DNA from: Methanomassiliicoccaceae archaeon
GTDB lineage: Archaea; Thermoplasmatota; Thermoplasmata; Methanomassiliicoccales; Methanomethylophilaceae
NCBI GenBank assembly: GCA_016284295.1
Contig: JAEEOP010000034.1
Coordinates: forward strand, 1-64,000
Direction: 5' to 3'
Length of the DNA: 64,000 nt
Part shown: positions 42,967 to 50,683 of the stretch, one piece after another
Position numbering within the stretch: position 1 is the first letter of the stretch
Layout: every line of letters begins with the position of its first letter
Made by a program: the position numbers and the translations under genes
The notes under the pieces: model-generated
Told to the model about the DNA's origin: nothing
Databases searched by the model: none
What the model saw: only the letters and a program-made list of their open reading frames with translations

Positions 42967-44271
42967 ATGACAGCATTCAAAGATTCAGGTAATATCGCCG
43001 TCGGCGACGGCACCGTCACCATCAGCGGATGGGTCCAGGACATCAGGAACATGGGCGGCATCGCCTTCCTCCAGCTCCGCGACAGGCACGGTGTGATCCA
43101 GGTCACGATGCCTAAGAAGAAGATCGACCCCGAGCTCTTCGAGAAGCTCACATCGCTCTCGAGGGAGTCCGTCGTGTCCATCACCGGAGAGGTCAAGGAG
43201 AGCAACCAGACCGCCCTGGGCCTGGAGGTCATCCCCTCGGCATTCGAGCTCCACAGCGAGGCCGGAGTGCCCCTTCCCATGGGAGTCATCGACAAGGTCA
43301 ACGTGGAGATGGACACCCGTCTCAACAACAGGTTCATGGACCTCAGGAAGCCCGAGGTCAAGGCGATATTCGAGCTGAAGTCCATCATGATCGGGCTCAT
43401 CGAGGAGGCCGTCCGCAAGAACGGATTCATACAGGTCAACACCCCCAAGATCTCCGCCGCAGGTGCGGAGGGTGGGGCCGAGCTGTTCAAGATCAAGTAC
43501 TTCGACAAGGACGCGTTCCTCTCGCAGTCCCCCCAGCTCTACAAGCAGGTGCTCATGTCCACCGGTCTGGACAGGGTGTTCGAGATCGCCCCCGCGTTCC
43601 GCGCGGAGCAGTCCAACACGAACCGCCACGTCACCGAGTTCATCTCGTTCGACGGCGAGATGGCATGGATCCAGAGCATGAACGACGTCCTTGCTATGAT
43701 CGAGGATGTGCTCGACTACGTGATCAACGGCCTGAAGGAGAGGGGAAAGAAGCAGCTGGAGATCCTCGGCAAGGAGATCTCCGTCCCCGCACGCCCCTAC
43801 CCGATCCTCACCTACAGCGAGTGCCTGAAGATCGTCAACGACGGAGGCCTTCCCCTGAAGAACGGCGACGACCTCGGGACCGAGGGCGAGAAGATCGTCG
43901 GAGACTACATGGCGATGCAGGGCAAGGACCTGTACTTCATCGTGGAGTACCCCGAGGAGGCCAAACCCTTCTACATCATGGAGAAGGACGGCACCGAGTT
44001 CTCGTACGCGTTCGACCTCGATTACAAGGGCCAGGAGATCTCCTCCGGAGGCCAGAGGGAGCACAGGTACGACAGGCTCGTCGCAAGGATGGAGAAGAAG
44101 GGCCTCGACCCCGAGGACTTCGGATTCTACCTGGATGCCTTCAGGTACGGTATGCCCCCGCACGGCGGATGGGGTATCGGTATCGAGAGGCTCCTCGTGA
44201 AGATGCTGGACCTCCCCAACATCAGGGAAGCTATCCTCTTCCCCAGGGACCCCAGCAGACTATCACCTTGA
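42967..44271 (+). CDS. aspS: Aspartyl-tRNA synthetase, archaeal type
   Basis: AspRS charges tRNA-Asp, or also tRNA-Asn if non-discriminating, which I cannot decide here. The 434-aa class IIb enzyme has an N-terminal OB-fold (ISGWVQDIRNMGGIAFLQLRDRHG), the flipping loop and motif 2 (FEIAPAFRAEQSNTNRHVTEF), and motif 3 (GWGIGIERLLVKML). The ATG at 42967 is used; a TTG three codons upstream is in frame. Confidence 0.95.
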   Translation: MTAFKDSGNIAVGDGTVTISGWVQDIRNMGGIAFLQLRDRHGVIQVTMPKKKIDPELFEKLTSLSRESVVSITGEVKESNQTALGLEVIPSAFELHSEAGVPLPMGVIDKVNVEMDTRLNNRFMDLRKPEVKAIFELKSIMIGLIEEAVRKNGFIQVNTPKISAAGAEGGAELFKIKYFDKDAFLSQSPQLYKQVLMSTGLDRVFEIAPAFRAEQSNTNRHVTEFISFDGEMAWIQSMNDVLAMIEDVLDYVINGLKERGKKQLEILGKEISVPARPYPILTYSECLKIVNDGGLPLKNGDDLGTEGEKIVGDYMAMQGKDLYFIVEYPEEAKPFYIMEKDGTEFSYAFDLDYKGQEISSGGQREHRYDRLVARMEKKGLDPEDFGFYLDAFRYGMPPHGGWGIGIERLLVKMLDLPNIREAILFPRDPSRLSP

Positions 44272-44275
44272 AACC

Positions 44276-44296
44276 GGAAGGGGTTCCACCCCTTCC
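44276..44296 (+). terminator. Hairpin terminator after aspS
   Basis: GGAAGGGG-TTCCA-CCCCTTCC is a perfect 8-bp hairpin just after the aspS stop, followed by TATTCCTATTTTC. It also separates aspS from the hjc promoter element. Confidence 0.6.
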
Positions 44297-44311
44297 TATT
44301 CCTATTTTCGG

Positions 44312-44347
44312 TCCACTTTCGGTCACCCCCTTGTTTTCTTTAAATAC
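44312..44347 (+). promoter_or_regulatory. 24-base upstream element plus TATA box of hjc
   Basis: The element at 44312-44335 reads TCCACTTTCGG, then T, then CACCCCCTTGTT, one base different from that at 28587. Two bases later comes the TATA box CTTTAAATAC (44338-44347), at the same spacing as in the yhaO-yhaN promoter. The shared length is too great for chance within 64 kb. Confidence 0.7.
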
Positions 44348-44378
44348 GATACCTGCGGTGGAATTATCGGGATGTACG

Positions 44379-44918
44379 ATGGCAGCACCAGGCGAACCTT
44401 ACGAGAGGGAACTGAAGGGATTATTGTCGGGGGACGAGAAGGTCATAGCAAAGATGGTCAAGACCTGCAGCCCCACGGAGACCTTCGCTTACAACAGCAT
44501 GCTGGACAATCCGTTCCTCGTCACACGCGCCGCAGGTTCCCTAGGGATCGATCTGGTGGCCCTGAGATGGGATTTCTCATTCCCGATAGAGGTGAAGAGT
44601 TCAAGCGACGATGTCATACATTTCAGCAAGAACGCCCGCCTCATCGAGCAGGCCAACGACATGTTGGATGTCTGCACGGGATCCCATCTCGTCCCCCTCT
44701 ATGCCTACAGGCTGAAGTCTTTCAGAGGGGACCCGTGGAGGATATTCACGATCCCCACCGACCATGTGTTCAAGGGTCGTAACGCGATCCTGTTCAGGCG
44801 CATACCGAAGTTCGAGACGTCGTCCAACGGGAATTACATAATGCGCTGGGAGAACGGGATGAAGCTGTCCGATCTCATAAGCTACGTGGGCATGTCCGAT
44901 TACTCCTCGGACGAATGA
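44379..44918 (+). CDS. hjc: Holliday junction resolvase Hjc
   Basis: Hjc cuts four-way junctions in recombination. The 179-aa protein has the archaeal pattern: PYERELKGLLSGD (catalytic Glu), ITRAAGSLGIDLVALR-like VTRAAGSLGIDLVALR, and FPIEVKSSSDDVIHF, the E-x-K of the nuclease core, then VPLYAYRLKSFRGDPWRIF. A C-terminal extension of about 35 residues follows the core. The ATG at 44379 starts at the conserved N terminus; the frame is open upstream inside aspS, which is a shadow. Confidence 0.93.
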   Translation: MAAPGEPYERELKGLLSGDEKVIAKMVKTCSPTETFAYNSMLDNPFLVTRAAGSLGIDLVALRWDFSFPIEVKSSSDDVIHFSKNARLIEQANDMLDVCTGSHLVPLYAYRLKSFRGDPWRIFTIPTDHVFKGRNAILFRRIPKFETSSNGNYIMRWENGMKLSDLISYVGMSDYSSDE

Positions 44919-45060
44919 GGAACACCGTCAGAACTCATAGGGCTCATCATGAATCAGCCACAGATTATCATCACACGGTCTGTTCCGACCCTTAATGCGG
45001 ATGCCACCATAAAAGTTCGTTCTCCGGTCCGTTCCTTCGCCGGTCCGGATATGAGGTGCA

Positions 45061-45096
45061 AGTCCCGGAACCCCCGTATGGAAGGTGTCCGGGACT
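45061..45096. other. Strong hairpin between hjc and the convergent cls
   Basis: AGTCCCGGA (45061-45069) pairs perfectly with TCCGGGACT (45088-45096). The flanking 45020-45050 is also GC-rich (GGTCCGTTCCTTCGCCGGTCC). It could be a terminator for either strand or part of a small structured RNA. I recognise no RNA family in it. Confidence 0.45.
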
Positions 45097-45126
45097 GTCT
45101 GTAAGTGTTTTGGGGAGGAGGCCTTC

Positions 45127-46560
45127 TCAGGCCAGTCCTCCGAAGAGTTTCGAGAATACGACCTTGAGCATCTGGTATCCGTTGATGGAGTTGTAATCCT
45201 CCTGGGTGTACTCGGTGCAGTACTTCAGGTCCTCGTTGAAGGCGTCGTCCATCTGCTTTCCGATGTCCTTGGAAAGGATGATGGCGTTGGTCTCGAAGTT
45301 GTGGACCATCGAACGGTCGTCGAAGTTGGCCGATCCGACAGAGCAGTACTCCCCGTCGACGACCATCGTCTTCGAGTGGACGAATCCGCGGTTGTACATG
45401 AACACCCTGACCCCCTTGCTCATGACGATGTTCGCGCTGCGGATGTTGTTCCAGAACACGAACATGTGGTCGGGCTTGTCGGGGATGATCACCTTGACGT
45501 CCACACCCTTGGCGGCCGCCATGATGAGGGCGTTGATCAGCGAGTCATCGGGGATGAAGTACGGCGAGTGAAGGTAGACGGACTTCTTCGCATTCGTGAT
45601 GAGCTGCAGGTACTGCAGCCTGATGGGGTTGAAGTCCGAGACATCGGGTCCACCGGAGGCGACGGTTATCCTGCAGTCGCCGGTGGTGTCATATCCATCG
45701 TTCTCGTAGTACTTGAGGTAGTCCTTCTTGTCGCAGAGGGGTTCCTTGGTCGCATACTCCCAGTCCATCTGGAATCTGAGCTGGAGCGCCATGACCGCAT
45801 CTCCGGAGATCCTGACCGCGGTGTCCCTCCAGAATCCGAGGGGACCCTTTCCGAGGTACTCGTCACCGACGTTGAATCCTCCGCAGTAGCCGATCTTGTT
45901 GTCGATGACCGCGATCTTCCTGTGGTTACGGTTGTTCTTCTTGGGGCTGAACATCAGCCAGAGGACCTGGTGGAACACAGCGAACTGTCCGCCGGCCCTC
46001 TTGAAGTTCTTGATGTTCTTCATCGGACCTTTTCCGACTCCGAAGTCGTCGGTGAGGAGCCTGACCTCGAGACCCTCCTTCACCTTCTGGGTGAGGATGT
46101 CGATCAGCTCGTTACCGAGCTCGTCGTCACGGATGATGTAGTACTCGAGGTGGATGCACTTCTTGGCGTTCCTGAGGTCGTTGTAGAGGTCCCTGAACTT
46201 GTCCTCTCCGAGGGTGTAGAGCTTAACATCGTTGTTGTTGGTGTAGCCCACGCCTCCGAGGTTCGTTATACCGTCTATGAAGGTCTTGTAATCCGGATTG
46301 GTCTCCTCTACGGAGTAGCTGGCGGCGGCCTTCAATGTCTCCTCCAGCTGATTGTCGTTGATCTCCTTCAGCTTGAACTGGCGTTCGGAATAGAACGATT
46401 GTCCGATGAACAGGTAGAGGATCAGTCCGACTATGGGCATGAATATGAATGCCAGTGCCCAGACGGCGATCTTCGTGGGGCTGGACCTCTCGGAGAAGAA
46501 CAGCAGTATGAAGAATATGATGTCCACCTGGATGATTATCTGCTCGTACCACTCAATCAT
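45127..46560 (-). CDS. cls: Cardiolipin synthase-like phospholipase D family protein
   Basis: This 477-aa protein has two N-terminal membrane helices (VDIIFFILLFF and VWALAFIFMPIVGLILYLFIG) and two HKD motifs, NRNHRKIAVIDNKIGYCGGFNVGDEYLG and GFVHSKTMVVDGEYCSVGSANFDDRS. That is the bacterial Cls layout. In an archaeon it would act on isoprenoid ether lipids, as archaeal cardiolipin synthases are known to do. It overlaps the upstream membrane-protein gene by eight bases. Confidence 0.88.
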   Translation of the reverse strand: MIEWYEQIIIQVDIIFFILLFFSERSSPTKIAVWALAFIFMPIVGLILYLFIGQSFYSERQFKLKEINDNQLEETLKAAASYSVEETNPDYKTFIDGITNLGGVGYTNNNDVKLYTLGEDKFRDLYNDLRNAKKCIHLEYYIIRDDELGNELIDILTQKVKEGLEVRLLTDDFGVGKGPMKNIKNFKRAGGQFAVFHQVLWLMFSPKKNNRNHRKIAVIDNKIGYCGGFNVGDEYLGKGPLGFWRDTAVRISGDAVMALQLRFQMDWEYATKEPLCDKKDYLKYYENDGYDTTGDCRITVASGGPDVSDFNPIRLQYLQLITNAKKSVYLHSPYFIPDDSLINALIMAAAKGVDVKVIIPDKPDHMFVFWNNIRSANIVMSKGVRVFMYNRGFVHSKTMVVDGEYCSVGSANFDDRSMVHNFETNAIILSKDIGKQMDDAFNEDLKYCTEYTQEDYNSINGYQMLKVVFSKLFGGLA

Positions 46561-47173
46561 TCACAACCAATCCTCCCAGTTCGGCCTTCACTTCAGCATC
46601 CAGCAGGAACAGCAGCATGAAGATCGAGATGATCATGTGCGTTATGTCGCTGCAGAAGTTGAGATAGTTGTCTGACGGTAGTAGAGAGTTGATCAGCATG
46701 ATTATGAATGCGATCATGAGGATGTACCTCAGCGCATTCTTGAAACGGCTGGGCTTCCCGTTGCCGATCTTCCTGCCGACGACGACCACTATGATGCACA
46801 CGACGATGAGTATGATGAGGGTCCATATGTCATAGGGCTCCCTGTCGTACAGATAGCTTGCAAGGTATTCCGCTCCGCTGGCGAAGAAGGTGGTGATTCC
46901 GACGGTGACGATGTACTTCGAAAGCACGTCGACCTTCTTGCTGACCGTACCGGTCATGATGCGGTGCGCGTTGACTATATAGATTATCGAAGCCACAAGA
47001 CCGCCCACTCCGATGATGAGGCAGTAGCTGGAGACATCCGACACTGTCGGAGGCAGGCTGATGCCGATCTCAGCATAACCCTCTGTGATGTAGAGGACGG
47101 ATGTTATCAGCATCATCAATCCGGCAAGTTCAAAGATGAATCCAAGTGATTTCGAATTCCCAAAGAACCACAT
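46553..47173 (-). CDS. Multispanning membrane protein, unrecognised
   Basis: This 206-aa protein has about six predicted helices (GFIFELAGLMMLITSVLY, CLIIGVGGLVASIIYIV, WTLIILIVVCIIVVVVG, YILMIAFIIMLIN among them). No family motif is clear. It precedes and overlaps the cardiolipin synthase-like gene, so a role in membrane lipids is possible. A TATA-like TTTTTTTCTTAATTT box lies just upstream on the minus strand (about 47180-47195). Confidence 0.7.
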   Translation of the reverse strand: MWFFGNSKSLGFIFELAGLMMLITSVLYITEGYAEIGISLPPTVSDVSSYCLIIGVGGLVASIIYIVNAHRIMTGTVSKKVDVLSKYIVTVGITTFFASGAEYLASYLYDREPYDIWTLIILIVVCIIVVVVGRKIGNGKPSRFKNALRYILMIAFIIMLINSLLPSDNYLNFCSDITHMIISIFMLLFLLDAEVKAELGGLVVND

Positions 47174-47351
47174 GAGTAGAAATTAAGAAAAAAATACTTA
47201 ACTCTTTTTAAAAGGCTGGCTATGTTCAGGACCTGGTCGAAGATAGGCCATCTGCTCGCCGCCATAGCCTGCGACGGGAGGCCTATCTTCTTTTCCAGTC
47301 CTTGGGCCGACCCCTCCTTTATTTGATCGGCCCGAACATCCCTTTCCGGTT

Positions 47352-47630
47352 TCAGGTGAGCCTTTCGTGCGTCACATTCATGGTGACGGGAACCTCTCTC
47401 CTGACCTCCTTTGCAAACATACCGCCGCATCTGGAACAGAATCCATAGTTCTCCTCGTCCATGTATCCGCATTCCGGGCAGTGGAATTTGATGGGTCTGC
47501 ATAGGGGTTCATATTCGACACCCTCCTTCCTGGCCTTGCGTCTTGCCAACGCCTCGATCAGGATGTTAGGTACGCATATGATGGTGAAGAACAGAAGAGC
47601 GATACCCGCCAGTGCTGCTATCAGCATCAT
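47352..47630 (-). CDS. Membrane-anchored zinc-ribbon protein
   Basis: This 92-aa protein has an N-terminal membrane helix (IAALAGIALLFFTIICVP), a basic linker (EALARRKARKEG) and a zinc ribbon (FHCPECGYMDEENYGFCSRCGG; CxxC-n-CxxC). Such small proteins are common in archaea without known function. Its first ATG overlaps the stop of a small upstream frame. Confidence 0.7.
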   Translation of the reverse strand: MMLIAALAGIALLFFTIICVPNILIEALARRKARKEGVEYEPLCRPIKFHCPECGYMDEENYGFCSRCGGMFAKEVRREVPVTMNVTHERLT

Positions 47631-47743
47631 AGCGTGTCCTCCTTTATCGCATTCAGTTCATCCTTCTCCGCACCTGCGGGGCAGGCGCTGAGCACTGCTA
47701 GAACACCACGGCACCTTTCCGAGACTCCGTTAGTTCTAGTCAT
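47627..47743 (-). CDS. Small 38-residue protein translated ahead of the zinc-ribbon gene
   Basis: A 38-codon frame (MTRTNGVSERCRGVLAVLSA to KEDTL) overlaps the next ATG by the usual ATGA junction, and AAGGAGGA inside it serves that gene. On the minus strand TTTTAAATACC (47767-47777) is centred about 28 bases before the ATG, so this start fits a leaderless transcript. The C-terminal AEKDELNAIKEDTL is amphipathic and acidic. It could be a real small protein or a leader peptide. Confidence 0.5.
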   Translation of the reverse strand: MTRTNGVSERCRGVLAVLSACPAGAEKDELNAIKEDTL

Positions 47744-48089
47744 GATTCGATGTTCTGTTTGTCGGTATTTAAAAGAACACGTTGGATGTATGCTGTTTTT
47801 ATATTATGAATATTGACTTGACATTAAAAATGATAATTTTTAAATAAAAAGATAATGAGTTCAGTTTTAAACAATAAATATTAAATATAATCAAAAATAA
47901 ATTAGGTTTATAACTTCATACTAAAAAATTGGACATTATATATCTATCTCCAACGTTCAATCAAAAAATAGTATCTATTACTGTCTGGCTGTCAAACAAT
48001 GTACGAAAATATACATCATAATAAGTCAATCAGATTTTACCGAAAATAGGGCAGGGAAGAGTGTTTGAGAGAAGCGGTTTCGGGTGAGA
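47744..48089. other. AT-rich gap without a visible gene
   Basis: Apart from the TATA box at 47767-47777 the interval is a long run of A/T (47810-48030) with no open frame, hairpin or tRNA that I can support. It separates the core genes on the left from the accessory region on the right. Confidence 0.5.
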
Positions 48090-48389
48090 TCACTTGGTGG
48101 TCTTCATTTCATCGATCATCTTCGCCCATCCGAGAAGAGTGTCGAAGGGTTCGATGTCCGTGAAGTCGGAGGTGAGGAGCACGTTGTCGCAGTACTTGGT
48201 GATCCTCAGCAGCTCATCCTTCGTCTTCTCATCGAAGAAGCCGGCCTCGTAGGCGCGGATGATGTACGGGTCCTGCGGACCGACGATCCTGGGCTCATTG
48301 AGCATGAGCTTCAGCTTGGAGTCCAGCTTGGACCTGATCTGGTTCGCGGTGCATATGGCCTTGGGGCTGTTGTACGGGATGTTGCTCAT
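48090..48389 (-). CDS. Small conserved-looking hypothetical protein
   Basis: This 99-aa acidic/basic soluble protein (SNIPYNSPKAICTANQIRSK at the start, DPYIIRAYEAGFFDEKTKDELL in the middle) has no recognised domain. A strong CCGGAGGA ribosome-binding site precedes its ATG. It lies downstream of the YdeI-like gene on the same strand. Confidence 0.65.
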   Translation of the reverse strand: MSNIPYNSPKAICTANQIRSKLDSKLKLMLNEPRIVGPQDPYIIRAYEAGFFDEKTKDELLRITKYCDNVLLTSDFTDIEPFDTLLGWAKMIDEMKTTK

Positions 48390-48397
48390 CGTGTTGT

Positions 48398-48591
48398 TCC
48401 TCCGGTCCGTGTTCAGGCTGAGTGATTGTGACTATAGAGATAAGGGTTGCTACTGCCCCGCATCGCTCGTATTGGTCCGAGAAGTTGGAGAGTATGTACA
48501 GATCGACCTTCTCCCTGTCGATGTCCGACCCGTTGACGACGAAATCTAGGAGGGAACGGATCCCCATGGGGATCCTGTCGGGTTCTTCGCC
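48398..48591 (-). other. Open frame continuing in phase after the UAG that ends the YdeI-like gene
   Basis: Beyond the UAG at 48592-48594 the frame stays open to a UGA at 48295-48297, past the start of the 48389 gene. The translation (GEEPDRIPMGIRSLLDFVVN, later DREKVDLYILSNFSDQYERC) has ordinary codon use and looks protein-like down to about 48420. It may be a C-terminal extension made by UAG read-through, a separate small gene starting at ATG 48567, or a remnant. Confidence 0.35.
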
Positions 48592-49323
48592 CTAATAGAG
48601 GTCAAGGTAGCGTTGGACATCGGATTCGGGATATCCGAGTATCTCTGACAGCCTGGAGCTGTCAAGTCCGACATCGGCGAGGGCCTCCTTCATGCGAACG
48701 GTATCGACGGCACATGTTATATCATATTCTCCGGAGGCAGATCGGCGATACCTGTCGAAGCATCCGTAGGTGTCTATCAGCTTGTTCGCACGGGTCTTGG
48801 CGATGAACGTCTCCAGGCGTCTCCTGAACTCATCGGGCCTGTCCCTTGCAGCATCAATGTGAGCGATCCTGACCCTCCTGTATGGTGCCGGGAAGGACTG
48901 GTAGTTGGACCATGCCGCAGGATCCCTGCGGATCTCATCGAGGATGTCCTCAGGAAAGATGTATTCGGATTCGATGATGCTCTTCACCTGCTCCCTGATT
49001 TTCGGATGGATCATCCCCTGCGAGTCCAGCCAGATGAGCCGCTCGATGTTCAGACGCGAATAGGGGCTGCTCCTCCTTCTGGGGGTGAAGCGTCTGAGAT
49101 AGGTGGTTTCGTCATAATGGTCGAGCATCCCGTCTATCCATCCGAAGCAGAGGGCCTCTTCCACGGAATCGTTGTATGGTACGGAAGGCTATCCGGATTC
49201 CTTGGGCGGGTAGGCGAACCATATCTCGTCCGCGGCCTCGTAGTTCTCCTCCAGCCATCCGCGCCATTCCCTGCGGTCCTCGGCGCAGATCACCGTCCTT
49301 CCGGATGCATCCTTGAATATCAT
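48592..49323 (-). CDS. YdeI/OmdA-family protein interrupted by an in-frame UAG (49189-49191)
   Basis: The family is linked to bacteriocin or antimicrobial-peptide protection. Codons 1-44 (IFKDASGRTVICAEDRREWRGW to FAYPPKESG) give the normal N-terminal half of the domain, then UAG at codon 45, then PSVPYNDSVEEALCFGWIDGM, the family hallmark, and an OmdA C-terminal part with PAPYRRVRIAHIDAARDRPDEF. Full product about 243 aa. Relatives as I recall them read SGKPS at the interruption, so the UAG replaces a lysine. Without read-through only a GTG start near 49164 is left and the fold is broken. The gene ends with UAG, alone in this window, 7 bases downstream of the Fic gene. Confidence 0.78.
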
Positions 49324-49330
49324 GTGACGG

Positions 49331-50413
49331 TCATGCTATGCGGAGGCCGTAGATATACCGGACTCCTGTATCGGTTCGTCTCCTGATGCGGTATCTGGCC
49401 GCCTTGGTCTCCCCGATCCTCTCTATGGTGCCGTCGGCCAGCAGCTGTTTGAGCGATTTCTCGATGGTGTAGACGCTGACGTCCTTCAGGACAGCTTTGA
49501 TCTGCGCCTTCGATACGGGCACGATGCTCTTTCTGATGACGTCCTCTACGGTCTGCTTCCGATCCAGCTTCCTGCCGTCCACGATGGAGAACCTGGTGTC
49601 CAGGTCGATATAGCATTCCAGTAGGGTCTGCAGGAAGTACCTGATGAATGGGAAGTACGACCACCTGTTCTCCCGCCATCCGGAGGACGATTCTTCGAGG
49701 GCCCTGTAATACCTGTCCTTGGTCGCGGCGATGTGCTCGTCCATGGAGATGTACCTGCAGACGTCGATGCCCTCCTTGTGAAGGAGAAGCACGGTCAGGA
49801 GCCTGGATGTCCTGCCGTTGCCGTCGGTGAACGGGTGTATGCACAGGAAGTCCAGTATGATGCAGGGGATGTAGAGCAGCGGTTCGTAGCCCTGTGTGGA
49901 GAGCTCATCGTAGGCGAGGATGAGCTGTTCCATGTGCTCTTCGGTCTCGGAGGCGGGCACTGGCTCGTATGTGATGTATCTCCTCCCCTGGCTGTCCACG
50001 CCTATTATTGCGTTGTCCCTGTCTTTGAAGGAACGGCCGTCGGATCCGTCGGAAGAGAGGGGTCCGTGGATGCTCAGGATGGTCTCGCGGTCGAATGCTA
50101 TTGACTTGTATTGGCTGTGGATGCGGTCCAGCACCTCCTTGTAACCGGCTATCTCCTTTTCGGAATGGTTCCTCGGCGTACCGCCCCGGAGGACCATCTC
50201 CTCTATGCGCTCGTCGGTGGTATAGATCCCCTCGATGGCGTTGGAATACTTGACCGAGGCCACCCTTGCAATGTCCTCCAACCGTCTGTAATCGGGCCTG
50301 TAGTTCGAGCGGCGGATGCCCTCTGCTCCTTGGGTCCTGGTGATCTCCAGCATCAGCGATACGATGTCCGAGGGGATGTCGCCTAGAATCTCGGAATAGT
50401 CGAACCGATGCAT
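49331..50413 (-). CDS. Fic-domain AMPylase-type protein with C-terminal winged helix
   Basis: This 360-aa protein has an inhibitory helix motif SNAIEG (57-62), the Fic active site HPFTDGNGRTSR (193-204) and a C-terminal winged helix (SKAQIKAVLKDVSVYTIEKSL) that may bind DNA. Full catalytic residues are present, so it can probably transfer AMP, held in check by the N-terminal helix. The ATG at 50413 lies about 25 bases after a TATA-like box (50433-50443 on the minus strand), suggesting a leaderless transcript. Repeated TAGGTA half-sites just upstream fit autoregulation. Confidence 0.9.
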   Translation of the reverse strand: MHRFDYSEILGDIPSDIVSLMLEITRTQGAEGIRRSNYRPDYRRLEDIARVASVKYSNAIEGIYTTDERIEEMVLRGGTPRNHSEKEIAGYKEVLDRIHSQYKSIAFDRETILSIHGPLSSDGSDGRSFKDRDNAIIGVDSQGRRYITYEPVPASETEEHMEQLILAYDELSTQGYEPLLYIPCIILDFLCIHPFTDGNGRTSRLLTVLLLHKEGIDVCRYISMDEHIAATKDRYYRALEESSSGWRENRWSYFPFIRYFLQTLLECYIDLDTRFSIVDGRKLDRKQTVEDVIRKSIVPVSKAQIKAVLKDVSVYTIEKSLKQLLADGTIERIGETKAARYRIRRRTDTGVRYIYGLRIA

Positions 50414-50423
50414 GAGTTTGGAT

Positions 50424-50510
50424 TATATAGGTAGTATTTATGGATTAATACCTAAATTAAGTATTAATTTTATTATTATTTAGGCATATTTGATAATTAA
50501 TACCTAAATA
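50424..50510. promoter_or_regulatory. Repeated TAGGTA/TACCTA operator sites of the fic gene
   Basis: ATTAATACCTAAAT occurs twice, identically, at 50444-50457 and 50496-50509. Inverted half-sites lie at 50478-50487 (ATTTAGGCAT) and 50427-50432 (ATAGGT). They flank the TATA-like box of fic. The arrangement suggests cooperative binding of a repressor, perhaps the Fic protein's own winged helix. Confidence 0.55.
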
Positions 50511-50597
50511 ATGGTTTGAGAACCAAACTTCACAGGTGTCAGATCGCCCCTCGCAGGAATCTCAAAAGTCGCTTGTGAATCGGATTCTTTGTTTCAA

Positions 50598-50654
50598 TTT
50601 TACTTAATGATTTATTAAGTAAAAATTTTTACTTAATATTTGATTAAGTAAAAA
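50598..50654. promoter_or_regulatory. Two tandem perfect palindromes upstream of the ATPase gene
   Basis: TTTTACTTAAT-GATTT-ATTAAGTAAAA (50598-50624) and the 12-bp-armed TTTTTACTTAAT-ATTTG-ATTAAGTAAAAA (50626-50654) share the core TTTACTTAAT, with centres 29 bases apart, close to three helical turns. They end about 30 bases before the ATPase ATG, covering its probable TATA region, so they look like operators. Confidence 0.65.
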
Positions 50655-50683
50655 TAAAATACAGACATCCCATCCCTATCCAT

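Noticed and set aside
45020-45110. Group II intron or riboswitch-like RNA, suggested by GAGGTGCAAGTCC
   Set aside because: Only one clear hairpin is visible and no full consensus of any RNA family can be traced.
45085-46620. Long plus-strand frame (511 codons) opposite the cardiolipin synthase-like gene
   Set aside because: It is rich in Val/Leu/Asp/Glu as expected from antisense of a GC-rich gene, and the minus-strand gene has intact HKD motifs.
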